A program made the position numbers and the translations under genes. Source: Variovorax sp. J22G73 (GTDB lineage Bacteria > Pseudomonadota > Gammaproteobacteria > Burkholderiales > Burkholderiaceae_C). From it: a stretch of DNA of 64,000 nt. The notes under the pieces were generated by a model. That model was not told the origin of the DNA. It made no database searches and saw only the letters and a list, made by a program, of their open reading frames with translations. Where the stretch lies: assembly GCF_030317035.1 (NCBI RefSeq), contig NZ_JASZYK010000010.1, forward strand, positions 217,578 to 281,577. The letters are read 5' to 3'. Shown in pieces: positions 25,600 to 32,827 of this stretch. The first letter of the stretch is position 1; every line of letters starts with the position of its first letter.

Positions 25600-26862
25600 G
25601 TGGACCTCCAGCGCAAACTCGCCATCCTGGCCGACGCCGCCAAGTACGACGCCTCCTGCGCGTCGAGCGGCTCGCAGCCGCGCGACTCGGTGGGCGGGCG
25701 CGGCATCGGTTCCACCGAGGGCGCGGGCATCTGCCACAGCTACGCGCCCGACGGCCGCTGCATCTCGCTGCTGAAGGTGCTGCTGACCAACCACTGCCAG
25801 TACGACTGCCTGTACTGCGTGAACCGCGCATCGAGCAACGTGCCGCGCGCGCGCTTCCGGGTGGAAGAGGTGGTGCAGCTCACGCTCGACTTCTACCGGC
25901 GCAACTGCATCGAGGGGCTGTTCCTGTCCAGCGGCATCATCAAGTCGCCCGACCACACCATGGAACAGGTGGTGGAGGTGGCCCGCCAGTTGCGCGAGGA
26001 GCACGACTTTCGCGGCTACATCCACCTGAAGACCATTCCCGACGCCAGCGACGAGCTGCTGGCGCGCGCCGGGCGCTATGCCGACCGGCTCAGCATCAAC
26101 GTCGAGATGCCCACCACCGAAGGCCTGCAGGCCCTGGCGCCCGAGAAGAACGAAAGCGCCATCCGCCGCTCCATGGCGCGGCTGCGCCTGCGCATCGACG
26201 ACACGCGCGAAGAGGCGCGCCGCGTGGTGCCCATTCGCGCGCTGCCGGGCGCCGCGCCCACCGCCGCCAAGCCGCCGCCCTTCGCGCCGGCGGGGCAGAG
26301 CACGCAGATGATCGTGGGCGCCGACGCCACCGACGACCGGCACATCCTCGCGTCCAGCGCCACGCTGTACGGCGCCTACAAGTTGAAGCGCGTGTACTAC
26401 TCGGCCTTCAGCCCCATTCCCGACGCGGCGCGCGCGCTGCCGCTGGTGGCGCCGCCGCTGATGCGCGAGCACCGGCTGTACCAGGCCGACTGGCTGATGC
26501 GTTTCTACGGCTTCGAGCACCAGGAGATCGTGGCCGCGCCCGACGGCCTGCTGCGGCTCGACGTCGACCCCAAGCTGGCCTGGGCGCTCGCGCACGCCGA
26601 GCGCTTTCCGGTCGACCTGAACCATGCGCCGCGCGAGATGCTGCTGCGCGTGCCGGGGCTGGGCGTGAAGGCGGTCGAGCGGCTGCTGCAGGCGCGGCGC
26701 GTGCGACGCGTGCGCGCCGACGACCTGCGCCGCCTGCACGTGCCCTCGCGCAAGGTGCTGCCCTTCGTGGTGGCCGACGGGCACCGGCCGGCGGCGGGGG
26801 CGATGGCGTTGTCCGCGCCCACGGCACAACCGGCCCAGCCGGCGCAAGCGGCGCTGTTCTGA
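25600..26862 (+). CDS. Putative DNA modification/repair radical SAM protein
   Basis: The 420-residue protein has the radical SAM cluster motif C66-x3-C70-x2-C73 in NHCQYDCLYCVNRAS, which binds the [4Fe-4S] that cleaves S-adenosylmethionine. The TIM-barrel half contains LFLSSGIIKSPDHTM and RLSINVEMPTTEGLQALAP. A C-terminal helix-hairpin-helix (MLLRVPGLGVKAVERLL, about residue 350) indicates DNA binding. It matches the family annotated as a putative DNA modification/repair radical SAM protein that is paired with a UdgX partner, as here. GTG at 25600 is chosen because an AAGG site precedes it and the SOS box lies upstream. The chemical reaction is not established. Confidence 0.88.
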   Translation: MDLQRKLAILADAAKYDASCASSGSQPRDSVGGRGIGSTEGAGICHSYAPDGRCISLLKVLLTNHCQYDCLYCVNRASSNVPRARFRVEEVVQLTLDFYRRNCIEGLFLSSGIIKSPDHTMEQVVEVARQLREEHDFRGYIHLKTIPDASDELLARAGRYADRLSINVEMPTTEGLQALAPEKNESAIRRSMARLRLRIDDTREEARRVVPIRALPGAAPTAAKPPPFAPAGQSTQMIVGADATDDRHILASSATLYGAYKLKRVYYSAFSPIPDAARALPLVAPPLMREHRLYQADWLMRFYGFEHQEIVAAPDGLLRLDVDPKLAWALAHAERFPVDLNHAPREMLLRVPGLGVKAVERLLQARRVRRVRADDLRRLHVPSRKVLPFVVADGHRPAAGAMALSAPTAQPAQPAQAALF

Positions 26863-26884
26863 CGAAGCGCGCGAAGGAACGGCC

Positions 26885-28378
26885 ATGCATGTGCGGCTCG
26901 ACAACCCGGTCGATCTCGATGCCTTCCGCCGCCATGCGCGCCAGCTGCTGGCGAGCGGCGTGCCGCCGGACCATGTCGAGTGGAGCGAGGGGCCTGCGTG
27001 CGAGGCGTCGGGCGACCTGTTCGGCGGTGCACCGGGCGAGGCCGATGCGTTCGAGCTGGCGCCCCCGCCTTCCATGCCGAGCGCCGCGCGGCATCCGGTG
27101 CCCGCGTCTTTCGTCGCGCTGTGCGCCGACGTGATACTGTACCGCGCCCCGCAACGCCTCGCGCTGTTGTACCGGCTGCTCTGGCGCCTGGCGCACGAGC
27201 CGGCGCTGCGGCACGACCCGCTGGACGCCGACATGATGCAGGCGCAGCTGATGGCCAAGGCCGTGCACCGCGACATCCACAAGATGCGCGCCTTCGTGCG
27301 CTTCACCCGCGTGGCCGACGCCGAGGTGGGCGAGCGCCACGTGGCCTGGTTCGAGCCCGACCACCGCATCGTCGAGGCCAACGCCCCCTTCTTCGCACGC
27401 CGCTTCGCGCAGATGCGCTGGGCCATCCTCACGCCCGAGCGCTGCGTGGAATGGGACGGCCAGGCGCTGTCGTTCCGCGAGGGCGCGAACCGCCGCGAGA
27501 AGCCGCCGCCGGACGCGGGCGAGCAGCTGTGGCTCACGTACTACGAGCACATCTTCAACCCCGCGCGCCTGAAGCTCGCGATGATGCGGCGCGAGATGCC
27601 GCAGCGCTACTGGCACAACCTGCCCGAGGCCGCGCTGATCCAGCCGCTGGCCGAGGCGGCCGGGGCGCGCAGCCAGTCGATGATCGACGCGCCGGCCACG
27701 CCCACGCGGCGCATCCGCGCGCCCATGCCGCTGCACCTGCTGCCGGCAAGCGGCGCGGCGCCGGCCACCCTCGACGAACTGCGCATGGCCGCGCATGCCT
27801 GCCGCGGCTGCCCCATTGGCGCGCTGGCCACGCAGGCCGTGTGCGGCGAAGGCCCGGTGGGCGCACGGCACATGCTCGTGGGCGAGCAGCCCGGCGACCA
27901 GGAAGACCTGGCCGGCCGCCCCTTCGTCGGCCCGGCGGGCCAGCTGCTCGACCGCGCCATGGCGCAGCTGGGCTGGGCGCGCGACAGCGTGTACCTGGCC
28001 AACGCGGTGAAGCATTTCAAGTACGAGCTGCGCGGCAAGCGGCGCATCCACAAGACCGCGGCGCAGCGCGAAGCCGAGGCCTGCGCGCACTGGCTCGACA
28101 GCGAGATCTCGCTGGTGCGGCCGCAGGCGCTGGTGGCGCTGGGCGCGACCGCCGCGCGCGCCTTGCTGGGCCGGCCGGTGGCGGTGCAGGCCGAGCGCGG
28201 CGCGTGGGTGCACGAGCGCGCGGACGGCCTGCCCGTGTTCGTCACCTTGCATCCGTCGGCGTTGCTGCGGCTGCCCGACGGCGAGCGCGCCGAGGCCTAC
28301 GAGCGCTGGCGCGCCGACCTGGCCCGCGCGCGCGAAGCGCCCGGCTCGCCGTCGGCTTCTGTTGCAATGGCGGCATGA
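26885..28378 (+). CDS. udgX: UdgX-family uracil-DNA binding protein fused to a radical-SAM-associated domain
   Basis: The 497-residue product has two parts. Residues about 1-265 form the DUF4130/SAM-associated domain found next to this radical SAM family (MRAFVRFTRV, WFEPDHRIVEANAPFFARRF). Residues about 290-485 form a family-4-like uracil-DNA glycosylase with GEQPGDQEDLAGRPFVGPAG and the late HPSALLRLP. The loop GKRRIHKT (His389) is the UdgX signature. In the mycobacterial enzyme the equivalent histidine bonds covalently to the abasic sugar after uracil excision. Cysteines of CRGC and AVCGEG fit Fe-S ligation. It lies 22 bases after the radical SAM gene and overlaps the next gene. Confidence 0.92.
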   Translation: MHVRLDNPVDLDAFRRHARQLLASGVPPDHVEWSEGPACEASGDLFGGAPGEADAFELAPPPSMPSAARHPVPASFVALCADVILYRAPQRLALLYRLLWRLAHEPALRHDPLDADMMQAQLMAKAVHRDIHKMRAFVRFTRVADAEVGERHVAWFEPDHRIVEANAPFFARRFAQMRWAILTPERCVEWDGQALSFREGANRREKPPPDAGEQLWLTYYEHIFNPARLKLAMMRREMPQRYWHNLPEAALIQPLAEAAGARSQSMIDAPATPTRRIRAPMPLHLLPASGAAPATLDELRMAAHACRGCPIGALATQAVCGEGPVGARHMLVGEQPGDQEDLAGRPFVGPAGQLLDRAMAQLGWARDSVYLANAVKHFKYELRGKRRIHKTAAQREAEACAHWLDSEISLVRPQALVALGATAARALLGRPVAVQAERGAWVHERADGLPVFVTLHPSALLRLPDGERAEAYERWRADLARAREAPGSPSASVAMAA

Positions 28379-28959
28379 GCGATGGGTTCCACAAGCCGAT
28401 GAGCACCGAACACGCCCGCTGGGAGGCGTACCTGTACGAGCGGCATTCCCGCGAAGAACTGAGGCACTGGGCGCGCAGCCTGGCGTTCTTCCGCTTTTGC
28501 CGTGCCTTCGGTGGCCATGCCAACGACGGCGACTGCCTGCGCGTGGCCCTCGCCGTGGCGTCGGAGCAGCACCTGTGCGACCTGTTCGCCCAGCTCGGAA
28601 TTCCGCTGGAACGCTTGCCTGCCGACAACCCCGTGCCGCAAGTCGGCGTGCGCTACTCGGGCACGGAGTTCGCGCGCTTCATTCCCGCGATCGCGGGCTT
28701 TCATCCACCGATCACGCAGCCGCGACAGGTGCGCATCGCCGGGGCATCGGTTTTCGTGTGGGGGCTCGCCGGCCGGCTCGAGCTGTCGATGTCCGACGAC
28801 GACGCGCCCTACGAAGTGACGGCTCGCACCGTCGAGCAGGCCCGTGCCGTCGAGGAACTGCTGCGGCCGCTGGCGGACGCCTGCATCGATCCGCCGCAGG
28901 AAGGGCGCAACTGCCTGAGCCCGAAGGCGCACCCGGAGTTGTGGTCGAGCGCTGGCTGA
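28375..28959 (+). CDS. Conserved-looking protein of unknown function in the SOS operon
   Basis: I do not recognise this 194-residue protein. The ATG overlaps the udgX stop (ATGA), so it is translationally coupled to the repair pair and should share its SOS control. It starts MSDGFHKPMSTEHARWEAYL, has a helical REELRHWARSLAFFRFCRAFGG segment with two cysteines, then a beta-rich middle (VRIAGASVFVWGLAGRLELSM) and a C-terminal helix. There is no signal peptide, membrane helix or DNA-binding motif that I can name. Codon use matches its neighbours. Start and overlap are convincing; the function is open. Confidence 0.8.
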   Translation: MSDGFHKPMSTEHARWEAYLYERHSREELRHWARSLAFFRFCRAFGGHANDGDCLRVALAVASEQHLCDLFAQLGIPLERLPADNPVPQVGVRYSGTEFARFIPAIAGFHPPITQPRQVRIAGASVFVWGLAGRLELSMSDDDAPYEVTARTVEQARAVEELLRPLADACIDPPQEGRNCLSPKAHPELWSSAG

Positions 28960-29136
28960 GCGGCGGCGCGAAACCGTTTGCGCCGCGCGTGCGTACCTGC
29001 ATGCAGACCGGTCCCATTGGCTACGCCATCCGGCGAATAGACGCGCCTGGGGCCATTTTTGACAATGCAGACGCTCGCATTCCAGAGTCCGCGATTCCAG
29101 GGTTCGTGATTTCGAGCGCCAGGAGAACCCACGCCG

Positions 29137-29883
29137 ATGAACACGCTGAAACAGGGTTGGCGAGGAGCCGACGTCCGCCGCTTGCAGGAGGCGCTGAACC
29201 GCAAGCTGTCGCCCGGCCCCGCGCTGGTCACCGACGGCGACTACGGCCCGCGCACCCGCGCCGCCGTGCTGCGGCTGCAGGCCCAGCACTGGCTGGTGGA
29301 AGACGGCGAGGCCGGCCCCTGCACGCAGAACGTGGCCTTCGACGGCGAGCGCGAGGCGCCGGTGCTGCACCCCGTGGCGCTGATTCCGTCGCCCGAACCC
29401 GCGCTGTGCTGGGCCGCCGGCGTCGCGATGATGACCCGCTCGACCGTGCCGGCGGTGCTGGCGCGCACGCCGGGCGAGGTGCTGGCCACCGACGGCGCGC
29501 TGCAGCCTTTTGTCGACAGCCATGTGGAAGGCGCCGACGGTGGGGATGGCGGCCGCCAAGGTCGCCACTTCGCGCAGGCCCACGGCCTGACGGTGCGCGC
29601 GCCGTCGCCCTGGTCGCTCAAGTCGCTGCGCGCCGCGCTGCAGGACGGCCCGGTCATGCTCGAGATGCTGTGGAACCCCAAGGCCTACGCGCAGGGCGCC
29701 GGCCGGCCGGGCCACACGGTGGTGCTCGCGGGCATTCGCGGCGACGCCGACCCGAGCGGGCGCGGCACCACGCTGCGCGTCTTCGATCCGTGGCCGCCGA
29801 ACAAGGGCGCGCGCAGCTCGGTCAACTTCTACAAGTGGGTGCAGGCCGCGGGCGCGCGCACCTGCCGGGTGTTCCTGCGGTAG
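29137..29883 (+). CDS. Peptidoglycan-binding papain-like cysteine peptidase
   Basis: The 248-residue protein has an N-terminal peptidoglycan-binding helical domain (LKQGWRGADVRRLQEALNRKL through DGDYGPRTRAAVLRLQ, residues 4-50). A papain/C39-like cysteine peptidase follows, with cysteine in EPALCWAAGVAMM (about residue 90), histidine in GHTVVLAGI (about 190) and Asp in VFDPWPP. The domain resembles AvrRpt2/C70-type peptidases. No signal peptide or membrane segment is visible, so it is not exported by Sec. An AGGAG site 11 bases upstream supports the ATG. It could be a specialised-secretion effector, a lysis protein or a cytosolic protein; no secretion genes lie nearby. Confidence 0.8.
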   Translation: MNTLKQGWRGADVRRLQEALNRKLSPGPALVTDGDYGPRTRAAVLRLQAQHWLVEDGEAGPCTQNVAFDGEREAPVLHPVALIPSPEPALCWAAGVAMMTRSTVPAVLARTPGEVLATDGALQPFVDSHVEGADGGDGGRQGRHFAQAHGLTVRAPSPWSLKSLRAALQDGPVMLEMLWNPKAYAQGAGRPGHTVVLAGIRGDADPSGRGTTLRVFDPWPPNKGARSSVNFYKWVQAAGARTCRVFLR

Positions 29884-29892
29884 CGTTCGCGT

Positions 29893-29916
29893 GCTCGTGA
29901 GCTCGTGAGCTCGTGA
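29893..29916. repeat. Three perfect 8-base tandem repeats (GCTCGTGA)
   Basis: GCTCGTGA occurs three times head to tail in the 79-base gap between the peptidase gene and pyrC. The unit contains GAGCTC-type overlaps but no stable hairpin with a T-tract, so it does not look like a terminator. The copy number could vary between strains. Confidence 0.8.
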
Positions 29917-29962
29917 GGATGCCGAGCCTGGCGAAAAGGCCGATGCGACAATCGCCCCCGCC

Positions 29963-30994
29963 ATGACAGACACCCTCACGATCACCCGCCCCGACGACTG
30001 GCACCTGCACGTGCGCGATGGCGCCGCCCTCGAAGCCGTCGTTCCCCACAGCGCCCGCCAGTTCGGCCGCGCGCTGATCATGCCCAACCTGCGTCCCCCC
30101 GTGACCACCGCCGCGCAGGCGCTGGCCTACCGCGAGCGCATCCTTGCCGCCGTGCCCGAAGGCGTGGCCTTCGAGCCGGTGATGTCGCTGTACCTCACCG
30201 ACAAGTTGCCGCCCGAGGAAATAGCGCTGGCGGCCGAGGCCGGCGTGCGCGCGCTCAAGCTCTACCCGGCCGGCGCCACCACCAACAGCGATGCCGGCGT
30301 GACCGACATCCGCAAGACCTACAAGACGCTGGAGGCCATGCAGAAGCACGGCCTGCTGCTGCTGGTGCACGGCGAGGTGACCGACCCCGCCATCGACCTG
30401 TTCGACCGCGAGGCCGTGTTCGTCGACCGCGTGATGATTCCGCTGCGCCGCGACTTCCCCGAGCTGAAGGTGGTGTTCGAGCACCTGACCACCAAGGAAG
30501 GCGCCCACTACGTGCGCGACGCCGACCGCTTCACGGCCGCCACCATCACCGCGCACCACCTGCTGTACAACCGCAACGCGATCTTCACCGGCGGCATTCG
30601 CCCGCACTACTACTGCCTGCCCGTGCTCAAGCGCGAGACGCACCGCGTGGCGCTGGTGGAGGCCGCCACCAGCGGCAGCGACCGGTTCTTCCTGGGCACC
30701 GACAGCGCGCCGCACCCGGCGCACCTGAAGGAACACGCGCTGGGCTGCGCCGGCTGCTACACCGCGCTCACCGCCATCGAGCTGTACGCCGAGGCCTTCG
30801 ACAGCGTCAACGCGCTCGACAAGCTCCAAGGCTTCGCCAGCTTCCACGGCCCCGACTTCTACCAGCTGCCGCGCCACACGGACACCGTGACGCTGAAGCG
30901 CGAAAGCTGGACCGTGCCAGAGACCGTGCCTTACGGCGATGCCACGCTCAAGCCTTTGCGCGGCGGCGAAACCCTGAACTGGAAACTCGCATGA
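29963..30994 (+). CDS. pyrC: Dihydroorotase, homodimeric class II
   Basis: The 343-residue enzyme closes carbamoyl-aspartate to dihydroorotate in pyrimidine synthesis. Zinc ligands and the carbamylated lysine are visible: PDDWHLHVRDG (HxH near residue 14), LKLYPAGATTNSDAGV (Lys near residue 97), LLVHGEVT, VFEHLTTKEG and the aspartate of FLGTDSAPH near residue 245. Length and motifs fit the PyrC (E. coli-like) class rather than the AllB/PyrC' class. A GACAAT word 10 bases before the ATG resembles a -10 box, so the transcript may be almost leaderless. Its stop overlaps the start of the NYN gene. Confidence 0.97.
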   Translation: MTDTLTITRPDDWHLHVRDGAALEAVVPHSARQFGRALIMPNLRPPVTTAAQALAYRERILAAVPEGVAFEPVMSLYLTDKLPPEEIALAAEAGVRALKLYPAGATTNSDAGVTDIRKTYKTLEAMQKHGLLLLVHGEVTDPAIDLFDREAVFVDRVMIPLRRDFPELKVVFEHLTTKEGAHYVRDADRFTAATITAHHLLYNRNAIFTGGIRPHYYCLPVLKRETHRVALVEAATSGSDRFFLGTDSAPHPAHLKEHALGCAGCYTALTAIELYAEAFDSVNALDKLQGFASFHGPDFYQLPRHTDTVTLKRESWTVPETVPYGDATLKPLRGGETLNWKLA

Positions 30995-31884
30995 CCCCCA
31001 CGCCGCGCGTGATGCTGCTGATCGACGCCGACAACGTCTCGGCCGATGTGATCGAGCAGGCCGTGCAGCGCACGATGGACGAGTACGGCGCCATCCACGT
31101 GCGCCGCGCCTACTGCAACGCCGAGATGGCGGTGAACCGGCAGGCGATGTTCAAGCGCCTGTCGGTGCGCCCGATGGTGAACCTGTCGACCGGCAAGAAC
31201 AGCACCGACATCGCGCTGGCCGTGGATGCCATCGACCTCGTGATCGACGAGCGGCCCGACGTGGTGGTGCTGGTGTCTTCCGACTCCGACTTCGCGCCGC
31301 TGGTGATCCGGCTGCGCGAGAAGGGCTGCCGCGTGTGCGGCATCGGCCAGCAAGGCAAGACGGGCGAGGAAACGGTCGGCATCTACGACGCGTTCATCGA
31401 CCTGGAGCACCACGGCGTGAAGCCGGCGGCGCGCACCGCGACGGCGAAGAAGGCCGCGGCCAAGACGGCACCCGCGAAGAAGGCACGGGCCACGCGTGCG
31501 ACGAGCGCGACGAGCGCAAGCAGGGCAGCCGCCGAGTCGTCGTCGGCGGACGTTGCACCCGCCCCCGCACCGGCCGCGCGCAAGGCAGCGACCAAGACGG
31601 CGGCGCGCAAGACGACGAAGGCCGCCAAATCTTCCCAGCCGGCACAGCCGCAGGCACCCAAGACGCCCCCCACCTCCGAGGCGGCCGAGTTCATCCTCGC
31701 AGCCGTGCCCGCCCTGCGCAGCGGCAAGGACGTGCAGCTCAACGACGTGGCCCAGGCGCTGCGCGCCGCCGGCCTGCTCGGCAAGCACGGCAGTTCGCTC
31801 AAGCTGTTCGACAAGCTCACGGCGGAGTTCGTGGTCATGCAGCATCCCGACCGCATCCGCTGGACGGGCGCCTCCGCGTCTTGA
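30991..31884 (+). CDS. NYN-domain protein with basic Ala/Lys linker (LabA/MARF1-like)
   Basis: The 297-residue product begins with a PIN-like NYN domain. Three acidic patches normally coordinate metal for RNA cleavage: LLIDADNVSADV (residues 7-18), STDIALAVDAIDL near 70-83 and VVLVSSDSDFAPLV near 88-101. Residues about 145-225 are a histone-H1-like Ala/Lys/Thr/Pro-rich linker (repeated AAKTA and KKA). A C-terminal helical domain of about 65 residues (EAAEFILAAVPALRSGKDVQLNDVAQALR) resembles an OST-HTH/LOTUS RNA-binding domain. A role in RNA turnover is likely. ATGA overlap with pyrC and TTGA overlap with the next gene indicate an operon. Confidence 0.88.
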   Translation: MTPTPRVMLLIDADNVSADVIEQAVQRTMDEYGAIHVRRAYCNAEMAVNRQAMFKRLSVRPMVNLSTGKNSTDIALAVDAIDLVIDERPDVVVLVSSDSDFAPLVIRLREKGCRVCGIGQQGKTGEETVGIYDAFIDLEHHGVKPAARTATAKKAAAKTAPAKKARATRATSATSASRAAAESSSADVAPAPAPAARKAATKTAARKTTKAAKSSQPAQPQAPKTPPTSEAAEFILAAVPALRSGKDVQLNDVAQALRAAGLLGKHGSSLKLFDKLTAEFVVMQHPDRIRWTGASAS

Positions 31885-32648
31885 CCCTGCCGGCGGTCGA
31901 CTGGGCGCAGCCCTGGCTCGCGCCTTATCGCACCCCCGGCGAAGCGGTGGCGCAGGCAGCGCTGCATGGCTCGGTGGCCCCGGCGCTGCAACGCGCCCGG
32001 CTTTCTTCAGGCATGCCGGGCATGCCCGACTTCGTCGCGCAGCACGCGCTGCCCGCGGGCCGGGCCTACGAGGCGCACATCTTCCAGACCCGCAGCGTTC
32101 CCACGCGCGACAACCTGCACGACCTGTTCAACGGCCTCGTGTGGCTCGCGTTTCCACAGGCCAAGCGTCGGCTCAATGAGCTGCAGGCGGGCGAGATCGC
32201 GCGCGCGGGCGTCAGCACGGTGCGCGGCCCGCTGCGCGATGCGCTCACGCTGTTCGACGAGAACGGCGCGCTGCTCCACGCACCGCCCGCGCTCTGGCAA
32301 GCCCTGGTCGCGCGCGACTGGCACACGCTGTTCGTTACGCGGCGCGGCCTGTGGAACGAAGCGCGCCTGCTGCTCTTCGGCCATGCGCTGCTCGAGAAAC
32401 TCGTGACGCCGCGCAAGCCCATCACCGCGCATGTGCTGTGCGTGCCAGGTCGACAAGGCCTGCACGGACCGACCGGCTTCGACGACGCGGCAATCGCCGC
32501 AAGTTTCGATGCGAAAAGCCTTGAAACGAAGCCTTTCGTACCGCTTCCGGTGCTCGGCGTGCCCGGCTGGTGCGCCGAGAATGAAGCCGCATCTTTCTAC
32601 GCCGACACGCAGGTCTTCCGGCCCCTGGCCGGAGCGTCGGCGCGCTAG
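31881..32648 (+). CDS. DUF3025 domain-containing protein
   Basis: This 255-residue protein is a DUF3025 member, recognised by TRDNLHDLFNGLVWLAFPQAKRR near residue 80, plus NEARLLLFGHALLEKL and ITAHVLC near residues 155-185. The function of the family is unknown. The start is taken as TTG at 31881 because it overlaps the NYN gene stop (TTGA) and codon bias begins there. There is no signal peptide or membrane segment. The co-transcribed NYN and pyrC genes do not reveal a role. Confidence 0.82.
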   Translation: MTLPAVDWAQPWLAPYRTPGEAVAQAALHGSVAPALQRARLSSGMPGMPDFVAQHALPAGRAYEAHIFQTRSVPTRDNLHDLFNGLVWLAFPQAKRRLNELQAGEIARAGVSTVRGPLRDALTLFDENGALLHAPPALWQALVARDWHTLFVTRRGLWNEARLLLFGHALLEKLVTPRKPITAHVLCVPGRQGLHGPTGFDDAAIAASFDAKSLETKPFVPLPVLGVPGWCAENEAASFYADTQVFRPLAGASAR

Positions 32649-32827
32649 CTGCACACCAGCGACACGCTGGCAACGCGTTGGAGGCGCGTTGAAAGCGCGT
32701 TGGAAAAAAAGGGGGCTCGGGAGGGCCCGGCGCACCGTCCGCACCACAAGCAAATCGCGCAGCGCATGTAAGGCGCGCGACAAGTGCGGTGCGGGCATTT
32801 CATTTTCAGAGGGGAACACACAACAAC

